The notes: generated from the letters alone by a model not told the origin. DNA of 64,000 nucleotides from Debaryomyces hansenii CBS767 (GCF_000006445.2 NC_006045.2:558001-622000); one strand, 5' to 3'. Numbered from the stretch's first letter, positions 28,358 through 38,326 are shown. Numbers and translations: made by a program.

Positions 28358-29080
28358 TCAACAATCAAAATTTTCATATTCTTCATAATCTTCTTTAAAT
28401 ATTTCTAATCTTTTAGAATCAAATTCTGGTAAATTTACGTTATTAGTTATAAAATCTACTTTTAAAAAATCATAAATAGATATATCAAAACTTAATTCAA
28501 CATTAATATTTTTATAATCAATTTTATTAGGTTTTTCTAAGACAATTTCATTTTCCATATCCAAATAAATATAAAAATACCCTAACTTCTTTGCTTTTTC
28601 TAATTGGTCATTATAAACTTCTTCATTACATGTTAATGCTGCACTTTTAAATAATTCCAATTCTGGCTCAAAATCATATTCAAAGTATATTTTGTTAAAT
28701 TTATTGTAATCATCTGCATACATAATTAAAGCTTTGCCTACATTATACTTTAAATGACTATAGTTATTTAATAAACTTTTAAAAGTGTTAGATTTAGGAA
28801 CTGGAGTTATCCACAAATAAAATGGTTTAAAAACTCTCATTTCTGGCTCCTTTATTTGATCAAAACAAATAATTCTTGAAACCCAATGTTTAATAAAATT
28901 ATATTTATCTCTACCCAGATATTCTTTACGGATAAAACAAGCAAATTCTGTATTTACTAATATACCATGTTTAATACATTTAATTTCTGAATCATCTAAA
29001 TTGTAAAAATCAATATTATAGCTAGTATACATAGCCAAATCACCTATGTATGCTGCATAATATTTTGTATTGATATTCAT
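28358..29080 (-). CDS. Unknown protein, shorter member of an AT-rich paralog pair
   Basis: 240 residues, no recognised family, no signal peptide or membrane span. It aligns with the neighbour at 29312-30232 from about residue 30 to 180: CIKHGI/CIARGI, FKPFYLWI/FIPIYLWI, LLNNYSHLKY/LLNKYPEKYK, then YNDQLEKAKKLGYFYIYLD/YQDQIIKSKQHDGFYYIMD. Predicted mostly helical, rich in Asn, Lys, Ile, Tyr and Asp/Glu. G+C is very low (14 of 60 bases at 28681-28740). Codon use is biased to A/T-ending codons, unlike MRPL10 next door (22 of 60 at 30601-30660). This suggests transfer, perhaps from a cytoplasmic element. The function is unknown. Confidence 0.7.
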   Translation of the reverse strand: MNINTKYYAAYIGDLAMYTSYNIDFYNLDDSEIKCIKHGILVNTEFACFIRKEYLGRDKYNFIKHWVSRIICFDQIKEPEMRVFKPFYLWITPVPKSNTFKSLLNNYSHLKYNVGKALIMYADDYNKFNKIYFEYDFEPELELFKSAALTCNEEVYNDQLEKAKKLGYFYIYLDMENEIVLEKPNKIDYKNINVELSFDISIYDFLKVDFITNNVNLPEFDSKRLEIFKEDYEEYENFDC

Positions 29081-29311
29081 TATATAGGAAATTAAGTATC
29101 AATTATTACAAATAATAAAAACCATGCCAAATAAGGCAGCTTTGCTGAATTTGATCAATTAAAAATCCAAAAATAAAACTTTGAGTATGTCATACCAAAA
29201 TATACTGCGTACCTACTAAGTTTACTCTTAGGTCTAAAATTGATTAAGCGAGACATAACAAAAAAGACCTTGGAGTTCAACCCCCAATGAGCCAAAAATT
29301 ATGATCATATT

Positions 29312-30232
29312 TTAGTCATCGAAATCTCCAGTTCTTCTACTATATTCATATGATACCATATTTCCATATACACTTAAAAGAAACGATTTTTCAAATTCTT
29401 TTATGTTTAAGTAGCTATAATTATATATTCCTAATTCATGAGGATCGTATGCTGTAACTTCATTAAAGTTTAATTTTCTTTCATTCATTTTAGTATTAGT
29501 AGTTTCATCAAGTTCATCATTATTTCTATCTTTAAGAATAAAATTTTTAACTTCATCTGTAGAAGTTTTCTCGAATTTTTTAGTTGTATTAGTATAATAA
29601 ATTTCATCAGAAAAATCCATAATATAATAAAATCCATCATGTTGTTTACTTTTAATGATTTGATCTTGATACATGTTTTTTCTATTTAAATTTTGACATA
29701 AATCAACTATAAAAATTTCTGGTTTTATATCTGTTTTTAAATATATATCTTCCCAGTTTTTTATTATACTTATTATAGCTATTTGATATTTATATTTTTC
29801 AGGATATTTGTTTAGTAAATATAAACATGTTTCTTTATTAGGAATTTCAGGTATCCATAGATATATTGGAATAAAGTTTTCAATTAAAGAATCAACTAGA
29901 ATATTATTAATTATAAATTTTTGAGTTAATGCAGTAAAAATTCTTCTGTTGAATTTTAAATCTGATTTATATATCTCGATAGCGAAATTCAAGTTAAACA
30001 TGATACCTCTAGCTATACAAAGATTTAATATAGAAAAATTATTTAATCTTAATATTTCTTCATGATTATATTTTTCCTGATCCCAATATTTTTTATCTGA
30101 TTTATTTTCTAAAAAGTACTTGTATAAGTCATAAAAATCTTTAAAATTACCATTGTAAGCATGAATGTGTATTAAATAAATTATATTCTTTATTTTGAAT
30201 TCATAATTAGTTTTTAATAGATATTCATACAT
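29312..30232 (-). CDS. Unknown protein, longer member of an AT-rich paralog pair
   Basis: 306 residues, related to the 28358-29080 protein through its middle, with about 55 extra N-terminal and about 90 extra C-terminal residues. The N-terminal part reads like paired-helix repeats (IHAYNGNFKDFYDLYKYF, CIARGIMFNLNFAIEIYKS), resembling TPR, PPR or ankyrin-type solenoids, though no standard motif is complete. No signal peptide or membrane span. Only 9 of 60 bases are G or C at 29761-29820. The frame is intact despite that bias, so it is probably under selection or recently acquired. The gene pair is spaced by 231 bp in tandem. Confidence 0.7.
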   Translation of the reverse strand: MYEYLLKTNYEFKIKNIIYLIHIHAYNGNFKDFYDLYKYFLENKSDKKYWDQEKYNHEEILRLNNFSILNLCIARGIMFNLNFAIEIYKSDLKFNRRIFTALTQKFIINNILVDSLIENFIPIYLWIPEIPNKETCLYLLNKYPEKYKYQIAIISIIKNWEDIYLKTDIKPEIFIVDLCQNLNRKNMYQDQIIKSKQHDGFYYIMDFSDEIYYTNTTKKFEKTSTDEVKNFILKDRNNDELDETTNTKMNERKLNFNEVTAYDPHELGIYNYSYLNIKEFEKSFLLSVYGNMVSYEYSRRTGDFDD

Positions 30233-30446
30233 ATTTGATCATTAATATGTGTATTATAAATCAAAGATGAAGATATTTATCCTACTTTTGTCATTCTTTT
30301 GATTAATTTAGCCAGTAATCAATAAATCGCACATAATTCAAAATCTTCTATTATACACGACCAATTTGATCGATTATTTTTCAAAATTTATTTGTTGAAT
30401 TTTCAAGAATAGAGAGCTTCAAGTAAATAGGCAAAGTCAATAGGAA

Positions 30447-31286
30447 ATGTTCAATATAGGCCAGTCATTCAAGCTCAAGGCTTTTTCTGGGTCTAGCTTG
30501 CTTACTAGTTTCCGTAATATTTCATACTTAGGGAAATTAGAACCATTCGAGGGAGCTGTAACGCAATATAAAAGACTCGGTAGAGGTCCAGCTTCAGGGA
30601 AAGGTAAAACTTCAGGAAGAGGTCAAAAAGGTCAAAAAGCTAGAGGTAAGGTTCCTAAATGGTACGAAGGTGGTCAAACCCCATTTTACAAGAGATTCCC
30701 AATTATTGGTTTCAAGAGACCACATAGGAAAATCTATCATGATATTAATTTGGAAAGGATTCAGGATTTCTGGAATACGGGTAGAATTCCTTTAAATCCG
30801 GGCGAGACTTTGACTATAAAGGTTATGAAGGACTGTGGCATAATTAGCGGTACTTTGAAAGATGGCGCTAAGATATTAGCTAATGGAAAAGAGGACTACA
30901 ATGTTCCCTTAAGTATTGAAGCATCGAAGGCATCTTTGTCTGCTATAAGAGCTATTGAAAACCTTGAGCAAAAATTTACGGCCGTTTATCATTCCGAACT
31001 TGGTTTAAAGGCACACGTAGACCCAGATTACTTTTACTTGAGAAAAGGTTATTTGCCGCTTCAAGCTAGACCCACTCATAGAAGAGACATCGGATACTAC
31101 TCCAACCCTGATAAAAGAGGATATTTACTTGAAAATAAATCTATTTTGTTAGATCATATGGGACAAGAGAGCTCTGCCAGAAGAAATGTTCGTAAAAGTG
31201 AATTGGCTAAGCAATTAGAGTCAGCTTCGAACAAGACCTCTTCTGATTTTGCTCAATCATCGGAAATTAGTGTAGCTGATTTATAA
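30447..31286 (+). CDS. MRPL10: Mitochondrial large-subunit ribosomal protein uL15m (Mrpl10)
   Basis: 279-residue component of the mitochondrial 54S subunit. A short targeting region (MFNIGQSFKLKAFSGSSLLTSFRNISYLG) precedes the L15 signature KRLGRGPASGKGKTSGRGQKGQKARGKV, followed by GGQTPFYKRFPIIGFKRP. The domain end includes a conserved KDGAKILANGKE and IEASKASLSAIRAIE. A C-terminal extension of about 80 residues is typical of the yeast protein. It converges on SLD7. Confidence 0.93.
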   Translation: MFNIGQSFKLKAFSGSSLLTSFRNISYLGKLEPFEGAVTQYKRLGRGPASGKGKTSGRGQKGQKARGKVPKWYEGGQTPFYKRFPIIGFKRPHRKIYHDINLERIQDFWNTGRIPLNPGETLTIKVMKDCGIISGTLKDGAKILANGKEDYNVPLSIEASKASLSAIRAIENLEQKFTAVYHSELGLKAHVDPDYFYLRKGYLPLQARPTHRRDIGYYSNPDKRGYLLENKSILLDHMGQESSARRNVRKSELAKQLESASNKTSSDFAQSSEISVADL

Positions 31287-31341
31287 TATAGTTATTATTA
31301 ATCTCTCATGTATATACTTATAATAATAACATCATTAACTA

Positions 31342-32259
31342 TTAAAAGGGCTTGGGTGTCGAATTCGATGATACTAGATCATCAATGTCCACAAATACTT
31401 GCAATAACTTTTCAACTATATCCTGAATGTCATTTAATTCCACATGGCCATTTTTGCTAGATTTCAGCAGCTCTTGATTAAACCCATAGTTGAATTTTCG
31501 CAACGAGAACATAGTTGACTTGTACGTCATCTTGTATACCTCCTTTATGGCAATTTTTTCGTTGGTAGACTGGTTGGTACTATTTAAATTCAACCCTCGT
31601 ATCCTCAAACCAGATAATATGACTTTGCTAACTGCCTGAGTTATTTGGTCATTTGTCGTTAAGACAGAAGAAGATAATTGTGTTGCAGGACGCTTCGCAA
31701 TCGATGTGCTAGGCATTATAAACAGGTTCGATTTCAGCCTCCGCCCTTTCCCAGATAGTACTTTGTCGAATATGCTTGTATTTGAAGACTTCGGAATGAT
31801 AATGGAACTCTCCAAATTTATAAACGAACTTGTATTTATTGGACTATTGTCGCTTTCAATCGCTTGATGCACTTTTTCTAGTATGCTGAAATCAATAACA
31901 ATACATTTTATCTGTAGATCACCTGAATTACTCTCCACATATAAAACTAGGAATAAGTTTTCATCTGTCTCATTCTTTATCATTAGTCCTATGTGGTCAT
32001 AATTGACTGAAAATTGTATTAATTCCTTTTTAAAAAACTCAGCTGTCTTTTCGTTATTTGAATATATCCTTAAAGGTTTGCTAATAAGTAAATAAATGGG
32101 TATCAATTCACATTTGACGTAACTTATGACTCTAAAACTGTCATTGGACTTCAACGCGTTTGCACCTAACTTGCTATCACCTTCTGTATTGCTCCATATC
32201 TGAATATCGTCAACTTTATTATAATCTGTAACTATTGATATAGTGTTCCATATATACAT
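31342..32259 (-). CDS. SLD7: Sld7-like replication initiation protein
   Basis: 305 residues, likely Sld7, which binds Sld3 and supports loading of Cdc45 at origins. The N-terminal half is beta-rich and poorly conserved. The C-terminal block, from TQAVSKVILSGLRIRGLN through VYKMTYKSTMFSLR to LNDIQDIVEKLLQVFVDID, fits the Sld7 C-terminal helical domain (leucine-rich LRIRGL and final IVEKLL). Divergent from CKA2 across 203 bp that hold a PAC site. I base this on pattern memory of the C-terminal domain, so the symbol is probable rather than certain. Confidence 0.6.
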   Translation of the reverse strand: MYIWNTISIVTDYNKVDDIQIWSNTEGDSKLGANALKSNDSFRVISYVKCELIPIYLLISKPLRIYSNNEKTAEFFKKELIQFSVNYDHIGLMIKNETDENLFLVLYVESNSGDLQIKCIVIDFSILEKVHQAIESDNSPINTSSFINLESSIIIPKSSNTSIFDKVLSGKGRRLKSNLFIMPSTSIAKRPATQLSSSVLTTNDQITQAVSKVILSGLRIRGLNLNSTNQSTNEKIAIKEVYKMTYKSTMFSLRKFNYGFNQELLKSSKNGHVELNDIQDIVEKLLQVFVDIDDLVSSNSTPKPF

Positions 32260-32346
32260 ATTATAGTAGGATTATATCATTATATGTATGTATACTGTAG
32301 CAGATAGCTAATTCTATGTTGATTACACAAATGCTCGCAGTTTTTG

Positions 32347-32355
32347 GCGATGAGC
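32347..32355 (+). promoter_or_regulatory. PAC element in the SLD7-CKA2 divergent promoter
   Basis: GCGATGAGC is a complete PAC consensus, 108 bp upstream of CKA2 and 88 bp from SLD7, preceded by a T-run. PAC marks growth and ribosome-biogenesis promoters in yeasts. CK2 also acts in pre-rRNA processing complexes, so the site fits CKA2 better than SLD7. Confidence 0.5.
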
Positions 32356-32462
32356 ATTATCTTCAATTTCCACTGTTGATGATCAGTCAACAACAATAGA
32401 GCACTCTAGTAAATACTCCTGGAATACATATTGAATAAACTAATTTTTCTACATATATATCC

Positions 32463-33458
32463 ATGAGTGTAAATACAAGAGTCTACTCAGTAGCGAGAGT
32501 TTACGCTGATGCTAATAGTAATAGACCGACTGAATATTGGGATTATGAAACTCATAAAATAGAATGGGGTCAAATTAAAAATTATGAAATTATCAGTAAA
32601 ATAGGTAGAGGAAAATACTCCGAAGTGTTTCAAGGAATTAATATTTACAATGACGAACCATGCGTTATAAAAGTGTTGAAGCCGGTAAAAATGAAGAAAA
32701 TTTATCGTGAAGTTAAAATTTTAAAAAATTTGACGGGTGGCCCTAATGTTATAGGATTGCTTGATATTGTCAGGGACGAGCTGTCGAAGATACCTGCATT
32801 AATTTTTGAAAAGGTTAATAATGTTGATTTCCGTGTCTTGTATCCTAAGTTTACGATAAGTGACATCCAATATTACTTCACACAGCTCTTGATAGCTTTG
32901 GACTATTCACATTCGATGGGTATAATCCATCGTGATGTCAAACCGCAAAATATCATGATTGATCCATTAACCAAGAAGTTGAGATTAATCGATTGGGGTT
33001 TAGCAGAATTCTATCATTCAGGTATGGACTACAACGTAAGAGTTGCTTCGAGATATCATAAAGGACCAGAATTATTGGTCAACTTGCAACAATATGATTA
33101 TTCTTTGGACTTGTGGTCTGTTGGATGCATGCTTGCTGCAATTATCTTCAAAAAGGAGCCATTTTTCAGAGGTGATTCTAATAACGATCAATTGGTACAA
33201 ATTGCAAAAGTCTTGGGTACAAAGGATTTATTGAACTATGTTAATAAATACGGCATAAAATTGAGCGATGAGTACGACAGCATCCTAGGTAACTATCCTC
33301 GAAAACCTTGGTCCCAGTTTATCAATTCCGATAACCAACATTTAATATCCGAAGAAATAGTTGATTTTATCGATAAATTGTTAACATACGACCACCAATT
33401 AAGACCTACTGCAAAGGAGGCCATGGACCATCCTTTCTTCACCATGAAGTGTAATTAA
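32463..33458 (+). CDS. CKA2: Casein kinase 2 catalytic subunit alpha' (Cka2)
   Basis: 331-residue constitutively active Ser/Thr kinase of the CK2 holoenzyme. [11 protein letters not shown] then EYWDYE starts it as in Cka2. [11 protein letters not shown] is the glycine loop, [20 protein letters not shown] holds the catalytic Lys and the basic substrate cluster, [12 protein letters not shown] is the catalytic loop, and the CK2 hallmark DWG (in [10 protein letters not shown]) replaces DFG. There is no long insert after the basic cluster, which separates Cka2 from S. cerevisiae Cka1. A PAC site precedes it. Confidence 0.95.
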   Translation: MSVNTRVYSVARVYADANSNRPTEYWDYETHKIEWGQIKNYEIISKIGRGKYSEVFQGINIYNDEPCVIKVLKPVKMKKIYREVKILKNLTGGPNVIGLLDIVRDELSKIPALIFEKVNNVDFRVLYPKFTISDIQYYFTQLLIALDYSHSMGIIHRDVKPQNIMIDPLTKKLRLIDWGLAEFYHSGMDYNVRVASRYHKGPELLVNLQQYDYSLDLWSVGCMLAAIIFKKEPFFRGDSNNDQLVQIAKVLGTKDLLNYVNKYGIKLSDEYDSILGNYPRKPWSQFINSDNQHLISEEIVDFIDKLLTYDHQLRPTAKEAMDHPFFTMKCN

Positions 33459-33903
33459 ACTTCTGGTTGCTACATTATTGTTATCTTGTATACTTAACTT
33501 ATCTAAAGCTACTTTCCGAGAACAATTATGGAACAATTCGATAATGATTTCTACTGGGCAACACTATTCGAATGGCTTATAATCTTCTAGTTATCTTTTT
33601 CATTTGTAGTCATACCAATTATATAATAATATGTAATATTAATGTACCGTATATTTAATGGTAGCGTAGTAGTCGCCCCGATTTTCTACATTGATAGAGG
33701 GTTTTGAAACGCGCTTTTGAAACATTTAATTATCGGCAAATTGACGCATTAATCTCCGTACTTGAGACATCGTATAAATATGCCGTTTTAGGGACGTATC
33801 AGAACCTCTTACGTAAAAGGATTTGATGATACTTAATTTAGGTAATTTGTTAAAACTAATTCTAAAACTATTTTTTACGTCTTGTTTCGTTAAATAGTAT
33901 GAG
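33459..33903. other. Intergenic region upstream of alpha-actinin-like gene
   Basis: 445 bp. Ordinary AT-rich flank. No RNA gene or repeat seen. Confidence 0.4.
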
Positions 33904-35943
33904 ATGTCACACGCAACTAATCAAGAAGGGTCTAATGATTGGGTTGCTTTGCAACATAAAACCATGACAAGATGGATAAATTCCAAGATAGAGGAAGAAA
34001 TTACTGACTTACAGTATGACTTACTGGATGGGTTGGTATTAGTTAAATTAATCAATAAGATAATCGTGGAGATAGCAGATAAAAATCCCCAGGCTAAGCT
34101 ATATTCTTTGCATCCGGTCTATAAAAAACCAACCTTCATGCTACAGAAATATGAGAACGTTAATGATTTTCTTCAATTCGTCCAAGTTGTGTTAAAGATC
34201 AACATTTGTAATATTAGTGCTGATAATATAGTTGAAGGAAATCTCAAGCTTATTTTGGGACTTATATGGTCAATTTTTATTTTCGCTACCACCAATTCCA
34301 TGCCAAGTTCTAGTGATGGAACCTCGTTTGTCAAGGTTAAGCAAATACTCCTTGAGTGGGTGAATTTAATCGTTCGTAAAAAGGGCTTAAACCAAGTGAC
34401 CAATTTCGATAGAGACTGGTCGTTGGAGATAAATAGACCCGATTTGATATTTCTTGGTATATTGGATTACTACTTACCGATAGAAGTACCCGTTGAGCCA
34501 TACTCCAAAAGGTTACAAAATATGAACAAGATATTTGAAATAGCAAAAACAGTGAGCATACCGCAGTTGGCTGATTCAGAAGACTTCACTTTATTTGTTC
34601 CCGAAGAGAAATGTATCGTTACCTACGTGTTAGAGTGGTTTAAAGTCTTTCAATTGGGGACTAAGTTTGATAGCTCCAAAGATAACAGCACCGAAACTGC
34701 TGGAGTCTTCGGCGTGGAGAATAAAGATGTAGTTGAGACAGTGAACGATTTATCTGAAAAACTACAGGAACCATGTATTCCTGTCCACAGCCCTGAACCC
34801 TTGAATGCAAAAAAAAATAAAGTTGTCCTTGATAGATTCATTGAAACAATAGTTAGTTCGGCTCGACAGAAACAAAAGTATGAAAACAAGTCATTACTTT
34901 TATGTAATAGAACGAACATGATTATTTCAAAGATCGTGAGAAACACATATTACTTTAACGATTTTTCTATCGACTATCTTATTGATTCCTTGGATGAGTT
35001 TTTTACTATGTTTTCTAACGCTTATAATTGCATGGATGGGAGCTTCAGTAGTAACATAAAGAAAGCACTTCACAGGTTTGCGACAATAAAAATTAAATTC
35101 AAAATATTGATTGAAATTTTGGAAGAATTTGAAAGCTATAGATCAGATACCAAGACCATGTTAATGTATAACAACCTACCTGAGTTAAAGAAAATATCGA
35201 TGGATATACAGAATAGTTTAAACTCGATAGGTGTAACTACCGTGTATAAACCACCCCCAAGCTTATCACTATCGTCATGTGTTGATAATATTTCAGAGTT
35301 GACTGGATCAAATGAACAAAAATTCGTAAAATTGGCAAAAAAAGGTATTAAAAAACTACAAACTTCACCTTTAAAGCGAATCAATGATTATTTGAAGATT
35401 GTTGAGAAGAATCTAAACGATGCTGAACAAAGTGACATGCATAGAGCTCAAAGACCGATGATTGTTCACAGCTTAGATTCAATTGACTATTTAATCAATA
35501 TATCACACAATTTGGATTATTTTTCACGAAATTTGGAAATAAATCAATCAACTTCTGGCTTGAAATCTTTATTGGAATCATCTATTGACAGTCAGCACAC
35601 ATTGGCTGAACCAAATTATAATGTATATAAAGCATTCAAATCCATAACAAGCAATCGAACGCATTTATCAGAGGCAGAGTTAACAAATCTTTTACATGCA
35701 TCCGTGACCCACAAATTTATGAATTCCAAATCAAACAAAGTTTTATCATTCATGAAACTTATCCCGAATATTGATTTGAGTACAGATAGAAGTGATATTA
35801 GCTTTGCTATACTGTATGCATCGGATGAAAGCGATGATAATAACTCCTTGTTTGACGGATTACAAAAAAGTAAACACAACGATGATAGAGCTTATGATAT
35901 TGGAGGCTTTATAGAAAGGCTCGACAATGGGTTTCAAATTTAA
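33904..35943 (+). CDS. Alpha-actinin-like F-actin crosslinker (Ain1 type)
   Basis: 679 residues. Two calponin-homology domains form an actin-binding pair: CH1 about 8-125 (HKTMTRWINSKIEEEITDLQYDLLDGLVLVKLINKI, ENVNDFLQFVQ, NIVEGNLKLILGLIWSIFIF) and CH2 about 138-250 (VKQILLEWVNLIV...DFTLFVPEEKCIVTYVLEWF). A long helical middle follows, and a C-terminal region (about 585-670) recalls the degenerate EF-hands of alpha-actinin. Fission yeast Ain1 has this layout and acts in the cytokinetic ring. S. cerevisiae lacks a clear alpha-actinin, so the gene helps place the organism. The N-terminal CH calls are firm; the C-terminal EF-hand call is tentative. Confidence 0.8.
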   Translation: MSHATNQEGSNDWVALQHKTMTRWINSKIEEEITDLQYDLLDGLVLVKLINKIIVEIADKNPQAKLYSLHPVYKKPTFMLQKYENVNDFLQFVQVVLKINICNISADNIVEGNLKLILGLIWSIFIFATTNSMPSSSDGTSFVKVKQILLEWVNLIVRKKGLNQVTNFDRDWSLEINRPDLIFLGILDYYLPIEVPVEPYSKRLQNMNKIFEIAKTVSIPQLADSEDFTLFVPEEKCIVTYVLEWFKVFQLGTKFDSSKDNSTETAGVFGVENKDVVETVNDLSEKLQEPCIPVHSPEPLNAKKNKVVLDRFIETIVSSARQKQKYENKSLLLCNRTNMIISKIVRNTYYFNDFSIDYLIDSLDEFFTMFSNAYNCMDGSFSSNIKKALHRFATIKIKFKILIEILEEFESYRSDTKTMLMYNNLPELKKISMDIQNSLNSIGVTTVYKPPPSLSLSSCVDNISELTGSNEQKFVKLAKKGIKKLQTSPLKRINDYLKIVEKNLNDAEQSDMHRAQRPMIVHSLDSIDYLINISHNLDYFSRNLEINQSTSGLKSLLESSIDSQHTLAEPNYNVYKAFKSITSNRTHLSEAELTNLLHASVTHKFMNSKSNKVLSFMKLIPNIDLSTDRSDISFAILYASDESDDNNSLFDGLQKSKHNDDRAYDIGGFIERLDNGFQI

Positions 35944-36377
35944 TATCTATTATATTTAATGAATATATGATGCGTAGAGATGTTAGTGTAGGGATGTCAC
36001 AGAGATAAATGTGTCTTTGATTTGCAAAGATGTATATGTACTTTCTTATTATCTTAAAGATCATCATCGTTTAGTCTTGAGATGATGTATAAATCTCAAT
36101 TCAATTGATGATAGTAATCAAAAGCAAACTTATATCTCTTCCATTTAAGTTGCAAAAAAGGTATCGCATGAACAAAATTAAAATAATACTTAAGTCTTCA
36201 AATCTTATCAATTTGCGTTATCTAACTTAATTTATAACCTGTTCTAGATATATATTATTTTAATGTCCTAAAAATCGCTTCGAAAGAAATGTCTATCAAA
36301 TGCAACATGACCTGATATGTAAAGTAGATTTATTGTTAAATAGTATACTAACTCTTTTACCGAGAGATGATTGTGCG
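35944..36377. other. Convergent intergenic region
   Basis: 434 bp between converging genes. AT-rich. No feature seen. Confidence 0.4.
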
Positions 36378-37772
36378 CTACACCATCCATAATTCATTGT
36401 GCAATTTTTGATATTCTGCCATGATCCAATTCCAAATATTCACACTATCACAGTCGGTGGTGAGTCTTGGCTTCCACGATGTTGGGAATAATGAATTAAA
36501 TAAATCAGCATCAAAACCGGCATCATGGCAATATATCCTAAATTTATTGTAGAAATGAAAATTATTCATGCCCTCCCATGGTTTAGGTATAGGAGAATCA
36601 GAGAAATGAATCAATTTTATATTTCGTATAATTTCAATAGGTCGCCATTGTTCATTCAATTCGCCGGTGATAAATGGTAGGAATTGAGCCTCGGAGACAA
36701 ACGATTCATGCAGTAACTCTCTAAATTCTCCTGTCAATACACCATATACTTTATGTGGTAATATTCCAACTTTGAAATTTTCGTTTTCTTGTAAAACATT
36801 ATCAATAAACTTGTTCAAAACCTCCATATCATAATCAGATTTATTCCTTAATGCATGTCTCTTGTGAAGTGACCAAAGCCAAGGATTATGAACGTATTTC
36901 TTTAATTCATTAAATATTTCATTCGAAGGTTTAACTACCATAACATGTGTTGCAAAAAAATTATTCCTATGGTTCAGCTTCTGACTTTGAACTAACAATG
37001 ATGGAAGCTTTTCAAAAACTAAGCTATCATTAACGGACTTTGAAATTTCATTGATTAATGCGGTTATCTCGTCTTGATACCCCTTTCCGTCTGGAGCCTT
37101 AATTTTTCCTGAAGCTTTAGTATGCTTAGTTAGCCAATACGCTTGTGGCAAAGCTATATCGATTATTTCAGGTATAGTAAACAATTCATCGAGGTTTTCG
37201 GGAACATTGGATTCATTGTTAACAATACTTGAATTATCATTCCATTGCGTATGGAGAAGCATGGAATCTGCGTCGAAATAGACAATACGATCGTATTTAA
37301 CTTCATTAAATATGTGAAATTTAGTGAAAGATTTTGACCATGTCGGACTTTCGGCATTGACATTTTCAATAATGGGGATAGGCTTCAACGTAACAGAATA
37401 TCGTAGAGAAAGATCTCTGAGGCCGTCGAATCGATTTTTATCTTCTTGTAAGGCTCTATTAAATAATACAACCAAGTTCGGTATCTTAGTGGAAGACCTT
37501 CTCAAGACAATAAAATTAATTATTGCCAAGTTCAAGTAGTCGAAATCAGTTGCATACTGAACGTAAGCATATTTATCGAAATTCAAATTTTTATTGAAAT
37601 TATCAAACAATGCATTAATTACTTCCGATGGTATGACTTTTAAATTCTTAGCAAGGCTGTGGTCTTCGAAAACGAATATTAGTTGCGTAAAAATAAAATA
37701 TAGCAAAATGCTAAACAGGAGCATGTATTCCCAGGAAAGGTTGACAAGTCCATTACCTAAAACAAGTTTCAT
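36378..37772 (-). CDS. GNT1: Golgi N-acetylglucosaminyltransferase Gnt1
   Basis: 464-residue type II membrane glycosyltransferase (signal anchor about 14-34) of the GT8-like Gnt1 family. It adds N-acetylglucosamine to mannan side chains in the Golgi. Matching blocks are DKYAYVQYATDFDYLNLAI, KYDRIVYFDADSMLLH with the metal-binding DxD, DELFTIPEIIDIALPQAYW, NNFFATHVMVVKPSNEIFNEL, SDYDMEVLNKF and IKLIHFSDSPIPKPWE. Length fits S. cerevisiae Gnt1 (491). Confidence 0.85.
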   Translation of the reverse strand: MKLVLGNGLVNLSWEYMLLFSILLYFIFTQLIFVFEDHSLAKNLKVIPSEVINALFDNFNKNLNFDKYAYVQYATDFDYLNLAIINFIVLRRSSTKIPNLVVLFNRALQEDKNRFDGLRDLSLRYSVTLKPIPIIENVNAESPTWSKSFTKFHIFNEVKYDRIVYFDADSMLLHTQWNDNSSIVNNESNVPENLDELFTIPEIIDIALPQAYWLTKHTKASGKIKAPDGKGYQDEITALINEISKSVNDSLVFEKLPSLLVQSQKLNHRNNFFATHVMVVKPSNEIFNELKKYVHNPWLWSLHKRHALRNKSDYDMEVLNKFIDNVLQENENFKVGILPHKVYGVLTGEFRELLHESFVSEAQFLPFITGELNEQWRPIEIIRNIKLIHFSDSPIPKPWEGMNNFHFYNKFRIYCHDAGFDADLFNSLFPTSWKPRLTTDCDSVNIWNWIMAEYQKLHNELWMV

Positions 37773-37858
37773 ATTCTGTACTCATATTTAGAATATTTAT
37801 CTAGAATATTTAAGATCTAGCATTGCATTTTTATGTCAAATTAAAAACCAAAAAAATA

Positions 37859-37929
37859 TGCGCAAACCCGGAATCGAACCGGGGGCCCAACGATGGCAAC
37901 GTTGGATTTTACCACTAAACCATTTGCGC
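37859..37929 (-). tRNA. tRNA-Gly(GCC)
   Basis: On the minus strand GCGCAAA pairs with TTTGCGC. The T-arm is CCGGTTCGATTCCGG and the anticodon loop TTGCCAT gives GCC. No intron. A run of seven A on the plus strand (37850-37856) supplies a terminator after this gene. It lies 12 bp downstream of tRNA-Asp on the same strand. Confidence 0.93.
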
Positions 37930-37941
37930 TAGAAAGAAATG

Positions 37942-38013
37942 CTCCGCGACGGGGAATTGAACCCCGGTCTACCATGCGACAAACGGTAATTCTAGCCACT
38001 AAACTATCACGGA
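37942..38013 (-). tRNA. tRNA-Asp(GUC)
   Basis: On the minus strand TCCGTGA pairs with TCGCGGA. The T-arm is GGGGTTCAATTCCCC and the anticodon loop TTGTCGC gives GTC. It closely resembles yeast tRNA-Asp. Only 12 bp, without a T4 run, separate it from tRNA-Gly downstream, so the two may be made as one transcript. Its 5' end lies 313 bp from the second Gag-like gene. Confidence 0.93.
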
Positions 38014-38326
38014 TGTTTACTTGCAAGATATTTAAACATAATTATCCATATATTCCTTACGATGCACAGGTTGCAAAGTGCTCCATGTTTCAAAGCATGT
38101 TTCACAATGTATTGTACAAGTGAAATATAAATAGAGTAAATTAATCCCCAATCCTTTCAAGAAAAGATTTAAATAGGAGTTTATTATAGCTTATTATTGA
38201 CTTGAAAATAATTGAGCTAAATCAAAGGTATTTTGGCCAATAAAGCATATATCAATAAATTAAATTGGTAACAATTTCCTAAAACTGATAGTATCACAAT
38301 ATCAGTACAGTGAAGCCAGAATAAAA
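38014..38326. other. Leader region between tRNA-Asp and second Gag-like gene
   Basis: 313 bp. It is almost the same length as the 307-bp gap between tRNA-Gln and the first Gag gene. I see no terminal TG...CA repeat or tRNA-primer site with confidence. Confidence 0.4.

Noticed and set aside
32463..33458. Use of CUG codons to prove a CUG-Ser code
   Set aside because: The one in-frame CTG I located in CKA2 (before SKIPALIF) is at a variable position, so Leu or Ser cannot be distinguished.
36001..36130. Possible extra small gene between the alpha-actinin-like gene and GNT1
   Set aside because: No frame of useful length and no conserved motif; ordinary 3' flank.
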